Assembly: GCF_029433105.1 (NCBI RefSeq)
Contig: NZ_JARNTW010000003.1
Coordinates: forward strand, 558,001-622,000
Direction: 5' to 3'
DNA length: 64,000 nucleotides
DNA from: Runella sp. MFBS21
GTDB lineage: Bacteria > Bacteroidota > Bacteroidia > Cytophagales > Spirosomataceae
A program made the translations under genes and the position numbers. Below the pieces are notes generated by a model. It had not been told where the DNA came from. It saw nothing but the letters and a program-made list of their open reading frames with translations, and ran no database searches. Below are positions 36,208 through 44,933 of this stretch, in pieces (the stretch's first letter is position 1; every line of letters starts with the position of its first letter).

Positions 36208-37041
36208 TTACGCAAGGGCGGGGAGCGGATCGATGGCAAAAGTAGCCGTCGAAGCCAACGGAATCACAGGGAACATGAAACCGTCATTTTTCGCCGTAAA
36301 GGTGATTTTTTGAGGGTCACTTCCTTTGGATCCGGAGTCGGAGTTTATCTCAAACTCAAGCGGTACGTCGAGCGAGCCCACAAAGTAGTTGGTGTTGTTG
36401 TTGCCACGGGCAATAATCACACAAGGCGTATTGAGCAAGCGAGCGACCAAAGCCACCGAGTCTTTGTCGATACCGTAAAAATCGAAGGTGATGTTTTGCT
36501 CAAAAGACTGGTTTCCTGACTTGCCTTTGGAAGCAAAACCCCATTTGGTGGTGTCGTAAGCGGCCTGTATTTCGATAAACTTCTTGGCTGAAGGTGTCGA
36601 AATCAACGGAATGGGTCCTGTAATCTCCCCTGCGACGGCATCCGCATACACGGGAAATTCAATGTCTTGAAAGTACTCCACTGGTGCAATGTACAAGCGT
36701 TTGTTACCACCGGGCTTGGGGCCACATTTTCGCCTCAGACCCGTAATGGCAAGGCAAGAATACACGAGTGCTGGCGGTGCTTCAGGAACTTCCGAGAAGG
36801 GCGTATCCGCAAAAAGGCTGCGAGCTTCCACAAAAGCGACCGCTTTTTCGGCAATTTCGGTCAAAATCATCACGGGGCTTGTCAGCTCCATGCCTTCCAA
36901 AAAAGTAGCTACTGAAGCAAGGGGATTCTCTTGGTGCTCAACGACGATTAGCTTGTGTTTTTCGAGCAAGGTGTCGGCTTGCGCCTGGACATACCCGATG
37001 CCTGCAAAACCTAGGGTGCAGGCTAAAATCAGTTTTTTCAT
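36208..37041 (-). CDS. tail-tube-like structural protein with an N-terminal signal peptide
   Basis: About 277 residues from ATG 37041. The N-terminus KKLILACTLGFAGIGYVQAQA is a Sec-type signal sequence, odd for a virion protein. The C-terminal ~170 residues are beta-rich (QNITFDFYGIDKDSVALVAR, NNTNYFVGSLDVPLEFEINS). They share a pattern, N-x-N-Y-x-V-x-G...P-L, with the 182-residue protein at 39,403. Position just downstream of the major capsid gene supports a major tail or head-tail role. It may be a fusion of a secreted N-domain and a tube-like domain. Confidence 0.55.
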   Translation of the reverse strand: MKKLILACTLGFAGIGYVQAQADTLLEKHKLIVVEHQENPLASVATFLEGMELTSPVMILTEIAEKAVAFVEARSLFADTPFSEVPEAPPALVYSCLAITGLRRKCGPKPGGNKRLYIAPVEYFQDIEFPVYADAVAGEITGPIPLISTPSAKKFIEIQAAYDTTKWGFASKGKSGNQSFEQNITFDFYGIDKDSVALVARLLNTPCVIIARGNNNTNYFVGSLDVPLEFEINSDSGSKGSDPQKITFTAKNDGFMFPVIPLASTATFAIDPLPALA

Positions 37042-37087
37042 GGGGACTAAAAAAGTTTTGGTGTGAATAAACATTCTATGAAGCAAA

Positions 37088-37111
37088 AAGCGAGGGGGGA
37101 TGGCTCCCCCT
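37088..37111 (-). terminator. hairpin after the major capsid gene
   Basis: AGGGGG / CCCCCT arms (93-98 and 106-111 of this block) with a 7-nt loop, followed on the minus strand by CGCTTTTTG. It could tune expression below the capsid gene. Confidence 0.6.
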
Positions 37112-37113
37112 TC

Positions 37114-38082
37114 TTATACTTTGTTGTTGCGAACGATGAACTTACCGTAGGCAAAATCAAAGGCCGCGCGGAAAAACAAGTTGACTTTCCAGCCTTTCAC
37201 ATCCTGAATGATTGTCAGGCGGTTTTGCCCACCGTCTGTGCCAAAGAAAAGGTTGCTTGGAGGGGTGATGATAACCGTCTCTTTCCCTGCTAAACCGACA
37301 TCGATGGTAAATACCAAGTTTTCGTAATCGTCGGCAGTAGTAGCCACATCTTTTGGCCCCACTGAATCAGGGAATTTAGTGCGACGGCCACGGTCATAAC
37401 GCTGCTTCATACGGCGCGAGAGGCGAATTTCGGCGCGGCTCTCGGCAAGGCGAGGAAGTACGTCAGCGTATTTGTCAGCCAACGCCTGAATGTGGTCATA
37501 GACCGCTACGTCGTCTGCGAACGCCCCTACTACGGTGAGGGTGTTGGCGGCGGGGATACTGTTGTCGGCTACCCCTGCAATCATTTTTAAAAGCAAACCG
37601 TCCAAGGCATACAGGGATCCTGTTTGTGCCGTGTCAGCGTCCCCTTTCCAAGACGAGTTTTCACGAAGGAAGAGACCTTGGCCTTGGATAATCTCTTTTA
37701 GGAAGAACGCCTCAAACGGATTGTCCAAAGTTTCTTGAACGCTACCCACGCGTTTGGCATTGCGTAGCCAAGACTTGGCTAAGGAAATAAGCTGAGAACG
37801 TGGGATGAAAATATCGGCATCTACATCCTGCATTTTCCACTTCCGATAGCCGAACTCAGCGGCTTTTACGGGCGTAAAATCATCGGAAGCCACGCGCAAG
37901 ATGTCCATCACCCGCATGTTGGTAATCACTTCTTCGTCATCCGCGTAGCGAACGTCAAAGTCGTTGTTGATTTGCTGAAAGCCGTCCTGAATCAAATCAG
38001 TAATGATTTCGGGATTGGCTTCGACATATCGCTGCAAGTCGGCAGGGATTGCAGTGTAGTCAAGGGATTGAATTGGCGGCAT
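37114..38082 (-). CDS. phage major capsid protein
   Basis: A 322-residue protein in the slot protease-scaffold-capsid. The N-terminal helical arm (ADLQRYVEANPEIITDLIQ) precedes a mixed core with FIPRSQLISLAKSWL, and the C-terminus FFRAAFDFAYGKFIVRNNKV is typical of HK97-fold capsids of Bacteroidota phages. Length fits an HK97-type subunit without a large delta domain; the preceding scaffold-like gene supplies that role. Confidence 0.82.
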   Translation of the reverse strand: MPPIQSLDYTAIPADLQRYVEANPEIITDLIQDGFQQINNDFDVRYADDEEVITNMRVMDILRVASDDFTPVKAAEFGYRKWKMQDVDADIFIPRSQLISLAKSWLRNAKRVGSVQETLDNPFEAFFLKEIIQGQGLFLRENSSWKGDADTAQTGSLYALDGLLLKMIAGVADNSIPAANTLTVVGAFADDVAVYDHIQALADKYADVLPRLAESRAEIRLSRRMKQRYDRGRRTKFPDSVGPKDVATTADDYENLVFTIDVGLAGKETVIITPPSNLFFGTDGGQNRLTIIQDVKGWKVNLFFRAAFDFAYGKFIVRNNKV

Positions 38083-38150
38083 AGATATAAAAAAATTAAA
38101 AGTTGGTACGATGCATGAAAAAGCCGAGGGATATTCGCGTCCCCTAGTGG

Positions 38151-38549
38151 TTACTTTTTCGGGTTCTTAGCGGCAATGGCCTCTAGTGCGGTACGCATGA
38201 GACTGCCTTCAGGGAATTTTTTGATAGGGTCTTCACCCGTCAAGTTTTGGTCGGTGCCTGGCACTACAGCTTGGGTCGTTTTGGCATGGTTTTCTTTCCA
38301 TTGACGCAGCTGTTCGGCTTCGGTTTTGAGCGTGTCTCGCTCGCTTGTCAAAGCGGTGACTTGCGCTTGTGCGCTATCGCGCTCGGCGGTAAGTGCCGTA
38401 ATTTGGCCGTTTAAGCCATCGATGTTGGCTTGAAGTTGGGCAGCTTCCGCTTCGGCGGCATTCATCACCTCTTGGGAGGCATTGCCCGCCACAAAAGCAT
38501 AAGCAGACGCTAGGAGTCGGGATAAAACGGAGGAGTCAGGACGGTTCAT
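38151..38549 (-). CDS. scaffolding-like coiled-coil protein
   Basis: A 132-residue protein. A coiled coil fills residues 30-85 (AQLQANIDGLNGQITALTAE), followed by an acidic linker and a short basic C-terminal helix (RTALEAIAAKNPKK) that could bind capsid. Placement between the prohead protease and the major capsid gene, with 8 nt to the protease stop, supports scaffolding, inferred rather than shown. Confidence 0.65.
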   Translation of the reverse strand: MNRPDSSVLSRLLASAYAFVAGNASQEVMNAAEAEAAQLQANIDGLNGQITALTAERDSAQAQVTALTSERDTLKTEAEQLRQWKENHAKTTQAVVPGTDQNLTGEDPIKKFPEGSLMRTALEAIAAKNPKK

Positions 38550-38557
38550 GGTGTGGA

Positions 38558-39325
38558 TTATTTATCGGAAAGTTGAATAACTCGTTGTAAGGCTTGGGCA
38601 TACGTCCCCTTGCGGTCGGCAAGACCTACGGCTACTGAAGCATCGGCATCGAAGGTGTCACCACTCCATACGGCATCAGACTTGATGCGCATCCCACGAC
38701 CGCGACGAACATAGGCTTTGAACTCAGCATTGGCGGCGTTGACGCGGGCTTGGAAACGATTGGCCGATTCTTGGTCGAGCGGTTCGTAAGAGTTGGGAAC
38801 TCCTTTGCGCGTAGAACCCTCCGAACGAAAAACATGGACTTTGACTCCCTGCTTTTCATAAGAGGCACTTTGGTCGTAGTGGACGTAGATGGTCCCGATA
38901 GACCCAATTTCGGTAGAGCTTTGCGGCTCGGCCATTATCTCATTGGTCTGGGAGGCTATCCAATAGCCTGCCGAGCAGCAATAGGAAGTGTGAGTGACGA
39001 TAGGCTTGGGATACTTGTAAAGAAAATCTGCAAAAGCCACTAACTGGTCAACCATGCCCCCTGCGGTCTTGATTTCAAATAACGCCCCTTTGATGTCAGG
39101 GGCTTTCTGGGCGATTTCTAAAACACGGGTGTAGTAGTTGATGGCATAAGGGGAAATGTAGCCGTCAATGGATAACTCAAGGATCGCGGGATTTTCTGGA
39201 CTCCGAAAATTGTTGAGTCGTTGCATCTCTTCACGGGAGAGAAGGGGGTAGCTAGACGCCTGCGGGACGCAAATGTGCGTCTCATCTTTGATGGCGTATA
39301 AACCAGAGGGAATTTGTACCGTCAT
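38558..39325 (-). CDS. S49 family prohead protease
   Basis: A SppA-like serine protease used for head maturation. In the numbering of the longer frame, ILELSIDGYISPYAI begins the fold, FEIKTAGGMVDQ forms the oxyanion strand, SYCCSAGYWIAS holds the Ser136 nucleophile and STRKGVPNSYEPL the Lys192 general base. ATG at 39325 is preferred because the longer frame begins at TTG 39379 and would leave almost no leader after promoter-like copy 2. It is the first gene of the protease-scaffold-capsid-tube unit. Confidence 0.88.
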   Translation of the reverse strand: MTVQIPSGLYAIKDETHICVPQASSYPLLSREEMQRLNNFRSPENPAILELSIDGYISPYAINYYTRVLEIAQKAPDIKGALFEIKTAGGMVDQLVAFADFLYKYPKPIVTHTSYCCSAGYWIASQTNEIMAEPQSSTEIGSIGTIYVHYDQSASYEKQGVKVHVFRSEGSTRKGVPNSYEPLDQESANRFQARVNAANAEFKAYVRRGRGMRIKSDAVWSGDTFDADASVAVGLADRKGTYAQALQRVIQLSDK

Positions 39326-39360
39326 GAGTGATTGATTTCGGGTGACCGAAGTGGACGGTA

Positions 39361-39396
39361 CAATGTTCGCGCTTATCAATAAAGGCAGAAAGGACG
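39361..39396 (-). promoter_or_regulatory. phage promoter-like element, copy 2
   Basis: On the minus strand CGTCCTTTC (39396-39388), 19-nt spacer, GAACATTG (39368-39361), a two-mismatch TAnnTTTG, 35 nt before the protease ATG. A 13-bp block GGCAGAAAGGACG is identical to copy 5. Confidence 0.6.
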
Positions 39397-39402
39397 TATT
39401 TA

Positions 39403-39951
39403 CTATAAAAAGGTACGCTCAAAACCACTACTAAAGTAACGATAGAGGTTGGTTGGCAGGGCATCGGTGTTGTAGGGAGCCTGCGGTGTACGACCTTGCA
39501 GAAAGACGCGGCTGGTGTTTTGGTCGGTAATCGATTGGGAATAGGTCAGCGTCAGCGGGTAGTCGGGGGTACCAGCTACGTAGTAGTTTTGGTTGTGGTC
39601 TTGAAAGAAGGCCACCCAACGTCTGTTCCTGTCTTTTTCGAGGGCTTGGGTCACGCTCTCGGCGAGTTTGGGGAGATTGCCCTGCAAACTTAGAAGATAC
39701 AGGGGGCCATCTGCCGTCATATTTTCGGTGAGGGCGTATTGGCAGCTTTTGTATTCAAAATTAAAAGCGTGCGCTTGCGCATCGGCAGCAAAGCCGATGT
39801 CTCCCATGGGGAGTAGTTGGGGCTGCGTATGACCTAACAACAAGGCGGGGTCGGGCAGGTACTCCACCTCTTGATGAGACACCAATACCAGCCTACGCAC
39901 AAAGCCCGCGTTTTGGCATACATGACGGCTTCCAATCGTTATTTTTTCCAT
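39403..39951 (-). CDS. prophage structural protein, tube-like fold suspected
   Basis: A 182-residue protein, unrecognised. It is beta-rich, with FNFEYKSCQYALTENMTADG and NQNYYVAGTPDYPLTLTYSQ. The second motif resembles NTNYFVGSLDVPLEFEI of the protein at 36,208. It ends 7 nt before promoter-like copy 2 and so closes the tape-measure unit. A minor tail or distal-tail protein is possible. Confidence 0.5.
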   Translation of the reverse strand: MEKITIGSRHVCQNAGFVRRLVLVSHQEVEYLPDPALLLGHTQPQLLPMGDIGFAADAQAHAFNFEYKSCQYALTENMTADGPLYLLSLQGNLPKLAESVTQALEKDRNRRWVAFFQDHNQNYYVAGTPDYPLTLTYSQSITDQNTSRVFLQGRTPQAPYNTDALPTNLYRYFSSGFERTFL

Positions 39952-39954
39952 TTT

Positions 39955-40077
39955 TTAAGGACGTGATTTTGAGGGGGGTGGATATACAATCTTTTTTTGG
40001 CTCGTTTGCTTGTTGCCTGATTTTGTGAGCTTTATACCAAATGACGGCTTTGACTTTCGGGGATTTTTTACCCACAT
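39955..40077 (-). CDS. possible 40-residue basic peptide
   Basis: ATG at 40077 opens MWVKNPRKSKPSFGIKLTKS, a strongly basic peptide that stops 3 nt before the next start codon, in the tight-packing style of this operon. Too short to recognise; it may be non-coding. Confidence 0.3.
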   Translation of the reverse strand: MWVKNPRKSKPSFGIKLTKSGNKQTSQKKIVYPPPSKSRP

Positions 40078-40080
40078 ATC

Positions 40081-40146
40081 GCCGTTTTTATTCCTAAAAC
40101 GTCGTTTTTATTTCCAATTTGCCGTTTTTGTGGCCGAAACGTCGCA
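40081..40146. repeat. 20-bp-period imperfect tandem repeats
   Basis: GCCGTTTTTATTCC (40081), GTCGTTTTTATTTCC (40101), GCCGTTTTTGTGGCC (40121) and a truncated GTCG (40141) recur exactly every 20 nt, about two helical turns. They span the end of the 163-residue gene and the following gap, iteron-like. Confidence 0.65.
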
Positions 40147-40599
40147 AAATTTTTCCTGCTTGAGGGCGGTTTTTTCTTCGTACAACCTGAGTTTTCGCAA
40201 GGCGGCATTCACCGTCAAATCCTCATCGTCGATGCCGTACATTTCCAAAAAAGTCACTACGTGGGGTTGATAGTTGCGGGTCATGCGGTGACCACTCAGG
40301 CAATAAAACCTGAGGGCTTCATCAAACTCGTCACTCAGGATTTTGGTCAGGTAGTGTAAACGGGGGGTAGGTACGTACAAGAGCTTGGCATCTTGGTAAA
40401 TCTTCACACTCACCACGCAGCCTTCGGGTTCAGCCACGGGGTGTGAGGTAAAATTCTTCTCCAAAAACGACTCTATGATGATGCCGAGGGTTTCGTCTCT
40501 TCGTACATAGATGCTACCTTTTTCATAACGGTAGCTCCTTTCCAGAAACTTTTTAACGTAACGGGGAACAGGGATTTTTACTTCAATTTTACGATTCAT
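40108..40599 (-). CDS. conserved-looking prophage protein of unknown function
   Basis: A 163-residue basic protein beginning RKIEVKIPVPRYVKKFLERS, with VSVKIYQDAKLLYVPTPRLH and a helical C-terminal half (MYGIDDEDLTVNAALRKLRL). The last part resembles a small DNA-binding helical domain, but no family is assigned. It lies directly downstream of the tape measure gene. Confidence 0.55.
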   Translation of the reverse strand: MNRKIEVKIPVPRYVKKFLERSYRYEKGSIYVRRDETLGIIIESFLEKNFTSHPVAEPEGCVVSVKIYQDAKLLYVPTPRLHYLTKILSDEFDEALRFYCLSGHRMTRNYQPHVVTFLEMYGIDDEDLTVNAALRKLRLYEEKTALKQEKFCDVSATKTANWK

Positions 40600-40623
40600 A
40601 CCGTTAAAAATACGAAAAATATG

Positions 40624-43600
40624 CTATTTACTTCCTAAACTCGAAATGGCTCCGATAAGCGCATCCAAACGCCCCGATTGGTTGCTATCACGCACGGCAG
40701 ATTCGACGGCTTTTACCGAATTGGCGGTTTCTCCCAGCCCCATGATGACAAACTTGGTGGCACTGGTGGTGTCTTTGGTGTTGCGGGCGATTTCCTCCAA
40801 CAACTTGAGTTGTTTTTCGCCCTGTTCCCGCGCTTTTTCGCCCTGAGCTTTGGCATCGTCGATGCCTTCTACGTTGGCTCCTCCCGTATCATAGCCGCTT
40901 ACATCAAATTCATCGCCTCCCCCACTGGCTTCCGCAGCAGCCGCTTCAGCCGCCGCCGCTTCCGCTGCTTTCTTGGCTTTTTTGCCTTTTCCGAAGAAAT
41001 TTTTCTCCCAAAAAGGTCGCTCACCTTCGGGTTTGAAAGCCCCGCCATTTTGATAGTATTTTTTACGACGAAGGGGTGCTGGGCGACCTTTTTGTGATTG
41101 GTCGATGATTTCGTCGAGTGTCTCGCGGTGGTAGTCTGTCACGGGACTACTGACAATATACGCCTCGTTGTTTTCGACCTCGGCGACCTTTTTCCCACTG
41201 CGGCTGTCAATCATGTCGATGCCTCCTTCCGAATGCTTGGAACCTCTCAGCACCCCCGCATTTTGAAAGAAACCACCACTGGCAAACTGCGGTTCGGGTT
41301 GGTTTTTGATTTTGGCTACCTGAAGCCCGGTGGCTACGGCAGTCAAGGCCGCAAACACCAAGTTTAAGGGAAACATCCCTGAGGCCAAGGCTTTGATAGT
41401 GGCCAACGCTCCCGATATTAGGGCGGCGGCGATATCGGCTTTTTTCTGGTTGCGGAAGTTCTTCAGCTTGGCCTCTTTCTCCTTGTTCATCGAATCCTTA
41501 TTGATGGCATCAATGTTGGCTTCTTGCTTCTTTTTGGCACTCAGAATAGAGGCATTGTACTTGTCATTGATGCTTTTTTTCTGGGTAGTGAGCTTGTCTT
41601 CGATGGCTTTGGCTTTGTCGGCTCCGAGCTGCTCTTGCATGATGTTGGCCTTCACGGTGGCGAGCTTTTCGTCACGTTCGGCCTTCAATCGCTCCATTTC
41701 TTCTTCGTTGCCTAAGTCACGTGCTTCTTTGATGGCGGCCTGATACTCCAGTTCCATTTTTTGCTTGGCGTTGGTAAAGGCCGTGTTCAAACGGGTAAGC
41801 TCGGCTTTTTCGAGATTGTTGGCCAACAATTCCTGTTCTACGCGGTCGAGTTCGGCGTTTTGCTGGGCTTCGATGTCGGCAAGGATCGCTTGGGTCTCGG
41901 CTTGCGAAGCGGCAATTTTCGTCGTTTTTTCTTTTTCGATATTGGCCAACTCCTTATTGAGCCGTTCTTCGGAAAGCTGCTTGAGAAATGATACCGATGC
42001 TTGAGCCAACTGACCTACGGCCTCGTATTTTTCGGTATTTTCGGCAAGGCGGGTTTGCCACGCCTGCTTTTCGCCCTGCACGATGTTGGAAGCGTGCTGG
42101 ACAAAACCGTTGAGGTCGCCTTGCAGCAAGGCTTTGATGGCGTTGGAGCCTTCTGTCCACTTGGCGGTGCGGGCTTGCTTGAGCTGCTCTTCGACTTCTT
42201 TGATTTGGGCGGCGGTGTTGGTTTCGGCGGTGAGGCGCTCGGCACGGTGCTGGTCTTCGATGGCTTTGATGGCCGCCGCTCGTTGGGTAGTATCGGTGAT
42301 TTTTCGCGCGGCTTCGGCTTTGTCGGCTACTTCTTCGGCGTCTATCTTCTCTTTTAGGAAACGAAGCTCGGTTTCGAGTCGCTCTTTTTTGATGGCGGCT
42401 AGTTTGGTGGCATTGCCTTTGGCTTGCACTTCTTTGAAGTCCAGCAGAGCCATTTCTGCGGCTTTTTCCTGCTCTTGGATAAACTTATTGGCTTCGGCTC
42501 GTTTGGTGGCGGCCTCGGCTTCCGCTTTGGCTTTCTTATCCCGATAGTCGGCTTCCTTAGCCGAAACCTCGGCTATCATTTGGCTATGAAGCAGCTTGAT
42601 TTGGCTGTTTTTGTTGGCTTCACTTGCCAACGAATTCATGACCTCTTCCTTTTTGAGGTCGTATTTTTGGGTAATTGCTACCCGCTCCCGCGTCAGCTCA
42701 TCGGTGATGGTACGAAGGTGCGCTTCAGCTTCGAGTTCGCCTATTTTCTTGATGGCATCTTCATTGGCTTTTTTGACCTCCTCCAAGTGTTTTTCTTCCG
42801 CTTTTTTGGCGGCATCTTTGGCTTTCTTATCCTCCTCACTTTTGGCCTTGGCGTACTTTTGCCCTTGGGTTTTGCCTGCAAACTCGGCGGCCACCCCTGC
42901 ACTGGGATCTTTCCACATTTGAACGACTTCATCAATCCCTTGATTGATGTTGGTCTTCATGGAAGTGATGGTTTTGGTACCGTAAGTTACCGACTCATCC
43001 AAGGCTTTTTTGGCACCTGTCAAATTGCCCTGCACGAGTTTAGCCGCTGCATCGCCCAAGGAGTACAGGGCTAGACCTGCATTTTTAACGGTATCGACCA
43101 AGCCTACCACCAAACTTTTGGCGACCAAAATCACCGAACCGATGGCTTTGCCCACAATGGTAAGCACGGGAATGGAGGCATTCAGAAGGTCAAGAATGGC
43201 GATAAAAACGGGACGGAGGCCGTCGCCGAGGGTTACCATCATCGCATCGAAGTTGTCTCCTAAATTGGAAGTCTTGCCGCCCAAGGTCTCCATCATTTTG
43301 GCGTTTTGACCCGCTACACCAGTCATAGCACCCATGGCTATCATCGCCTTGTAAATGGCCTCTTCGTTGTTTTTTACGACCTGCGTTTGCCCTTTGAAAG
43401 TAAGTGAGATGTTATCCCCCTCTTTTTTGGCTTTGATACCAAACTCTTTGAGCCGCTCAAACTCGGCACCTTGTGCATCAAGTACGGCCTCCACTAATTG
43501 GTCGAAGGTTTTGCCTTGGGAGGAGGCAAGGTCGGCAAGAGCAATCATTTCTTTCTGACTCGGTCGAAGGCCACGGTTCACCATTTTGACGTAGCCTTCC

Positions 43601-44253
43601 GTGAGTTCATCTACGCTAAATGAGGTATTAGCCGCCATGACTTTGATGGCTTCCATGCTTTGTTTGGCGAGCTTTTCGCTGCCCAAGGCCGTGGTCAATA
43701 CCTTTTCGTATTTCTCGAATTTGCCAGTGATGTCGAAAATGGCCTTGCCCACGCCGACGATGAACTGCACGATTTGGAGGGCAATAAAGGCATTGAAAGC
43801 CGCACTCACTTTGCCGACTCCTCCCGAGAAATTGTTCCACAAAGTAGGCTTGGAGGTTTCTTGCAAAGCGGTATTGGTGCCCTTGACTTGTTGCTGTACT
43901 TTTTGCAGCTGGGTTTCGGCGGTTTTGAGCCGACCCACGGCCGCATTGAACGCATTGGTACCGGGCGTCAAGCTTTTGACTTCGGCATTGAGGTGTTTGA
44001 CGTGGTTTTGGAGCTGCCCATAAGTAAGTTGGGTAATGTCCACATTCTTACGATGAGTGGCAATGGCTTTGTCGGTTTCGTCTACCTGCTTCTTTACTTT
44101 TTTCCACTCTTCCGAACCCTCACCCACGGTTTTGGCAACGTCCTTGAGCTGTTTCTGGAGGGCTTTTGATTTGGTCTCAAGCGCGGCCATTTCGGTGTTG
44201 GCCTGCTTGGTTTCGAGCCTCAAATCAATGACGGCTTGTTCTCTTAAATCCAT
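40624..44253 (-). CDS. tail tape measure protein
   Basis: A 1209-residue protein. An N-terminal coiled coil, hydrophobic segments at about 152-180 and 350-400, a very long charged coiled coil (about 460-940), another hydrophobic segment (about 945-985) and a glycine-rich C-terminal region with SEGGIDMIDSRSGKKVAEVE. This is the standard tape-measure architecture. At the usual ~0.15 nm per residue the tail would be roughly 180 nm. It is the largest prophage gene. Confidence 0.9.
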   Translation of the reverse strand: MDLREQAVIDLRLETKQANTEMAALETKSKALQKQLKDVAKTVGEGSEEWKKVKKQVDETDKAIATHRKNVDITQLTYGQLQNHVKHLNAEVKSLTPGTNAFNAAVGRLKTAETQLQKVQQQVKGTNTALQETSKPTLWNNFSGGVGKVSAAFNAFIALQIVQFIVGVGKAIFDITGKFEKYEKVLTTALGSEKLAKQSMEAIKVMAANTSFSVDELTEGYVKMVNRGLRPSQKEMIALADLASSQGKTFDQLVEAVLDAQGAEFERLKEFGIKAKKEGDNISLTFKGQTQVVKNNEEAIYKAMIAMGAMTGVAGQNAKMMETLGGKTSNLGDNFDAMMVTLGDGLRPVFIAILDLLNASIPVLTIVGKAIGSVILVAKSLVVGLVDTVKNAGLALYSLGDAAAKLVQGNLTGAKKALDESVTYGTKTITSMKTNINQGIDEVVQMWKDPSAGVAAEFAGKTQGQKYAKAKSEEDKKAKDAAKKAEEKHLEEVKKANEDAIKKIGELEAEAHLRTITDELTRERVAITQKYDLKKEEVMNSLASEANKNSQIKLLHSQMIAEVSAKEADYRDKKAKAEAEAATKRAEANKFIQEQEKAAEMALLDFKEVQAKGNATKLAAIKKERLETELRFLKEKIDAEEVADKAEAARKITDTTQRAAAIKAIEDQHRAERLTAETNTAAQIKEVEEQLKQARTAKWTEGSNAIKALLQGDLNGFVQHASNIVQGEKQAWQTRLAENTEKYEAVGQLAQASVSFLKQLSEERLNKELANIEKEKTTKIAASQAETQAILADIEAQQNAELDRVEQELLANNLEKAELTRLNTAFTNAKQKMELEYQAAIKEARDLGNEEEMERLKAERDEKLATVKANIMQEQLGADKAKAIEDKLTTQKKSINDKYNASILSAKKKQEANIDAINKDSMNKEKEAKLKNFRNQKKADIAAALISGALATIKALASGMFPLNLVFAALTAVATGLQVAKIKNQPEPQFASGGFFQNAGVLRGSKHSEGGIDMIDSRSGKKVAEVENNEAYIVSSPVTDYHRETLDEIIDQSQKGRPAPLRRKKYYQNGGAFKPEGERPFWEKNFFGKGKKAKKAAEAAAAEAAAAEASGGGDEFDVSGYDTGGANVEGIDDAKAQGEKAREQGEKQLKLLEEIARNTKDTTSATKFVIMGLGETANSVKAVESAVRDSNQSGRLDALIGAISSLGSK

Positions 44254-44265
44254 GAATCGGTGTGG

Positions 44266-44781
44266 TTATTGGGTAAGGATATTTTTGATGTATTGAATCG
44301 CAAAGCGAGCACCGGCCTGAGCCGCTTGGGACTTCAGGCCATTCATGGCTTTAGAAATAGAGCTGGAGTAAATACCTCGGTAGCCACGCGCCCGGTTGGG
44401 CTTGCGACGAAAGGACATTTTTAACGCCCACGCAATACGACGGGTGGCGATTTCGTCAGAAGAAGGCCATTTGCCGTCTTCATAACCAGGAACGTAGTTG
44501 AAGCTGTGAAGGCTGTTGGCTTCCACGAAGTATTCCATTGCATCGAGCGGCGGCGTACGCTCATAGTGCATAGAGCGCAGGTCTTTGATGCGCACGTAAT
44601 CAATCATGCTGATTTTTTTGGCGATGTAGCCATTGCCCTCTTCGGTGGCCGCAACGCGAAAAGAATTGAGCATTTCGCCCGTCATCACGAGGTCTTGGGA
44701 ACGGATACGGCGTTTCATTTCGTCAACGGCTTCGTCAACGTATTTTTCGAGCAGTACTTTGAGATGTTCGTTGGAAAACAT
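44266..44781 (-). CDS. tail-completion/neck-type protein (HK97 gp10-like suspected)
   Basis: A 171-residue protein. KYVDEAVDEMKRRIRSQDLV and a GEMLNSFRV motif (T-G-x-L-x-x-S) resemble gp10-like tail-completion proteins, in which T-G-x-L-R-x-S is common. RARGYRGIYSSSISKAMNGL near the end is basic. First gene of the tape-measure unit, 12 nt upstream of it. The family call is moderate. Confidence 0.55.
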   Translation of the reverse strand: MFSNEHLKVLLEKYVDEAVDEMKRRIRSQDLVMTGEMLNSFRVAATEEGNGYIAKKISMIDYVRIKDLRSMHYERTPPLDAMEYFVEANSLHSFNYVPGYEDGKWPSSDEIATRRIAWALKMSFRRKPNRARGYRGIYSSSISKAMNGLKSQAAQAGARFAIQYIKNILTQ

Positions 44782-44814
44782 GGTGCTTCAGCCCATTTAG
44801 AAAGTGGGATGATG

Positions 44815-44850
44815 CAAAAAAAATGAGGTAAAATCAGGGGCGAAAGGACG
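44815..44850 (-). promoter_or_regulatory. phage promoter-like element, copy 3
   Basis: On the minus strand CGTCCTTTC (44850-44842), 19-nt spacer, TTTTTTTG (44822-44815), one mismatch to TAnnTTTG, 33 nt before the tail-completion gene. Confidence 0.6.
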
Positions 44851-44873
44851 GGAAAGGGAGTAGAAAAGAGTGA

Positions 44874-44900
44874 TTGCATTTTAGATTTTCTCGTAAATTG
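44874..44900 (+). promoter_or_regulatory. candidate promoter of the plus-strand accessory gene
   Basis: TTG (44874-44876), 17-nt spacer, TAAATTG (44894-44900), 33 nt upstream of ATG 44934. The layout is the same as at the asparaginase gene, with a shortened -7 box. Confidence 0.4.
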
Positions 44901-44933
44901 CACATCACTCTTTATAACTTAATTTTCAATTCA

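Noticed and set aside
39955-39963. Possible sixth promoter-like motif (CGTCCTTAA on the minus strand)
   Set aside because: Two mismatches, and no TAnnTTyG-like box at the 18-19 nt spacing.
39893-40075. 60-codon minus-strand frame overlapping the 182-residue gene
   Set aside because: It overlaps the next gene by 59 nt. The alternative 40-codon frame at 39955-40077 fits the spacing better and was listed at low confidence instead.
42424-43074. Plus-strand frame of 216 codons opposite the tape measure gene
   Set aside because: Shadow of the Ala/Lys/Glu-rich coiled coil, with no start context or family features.
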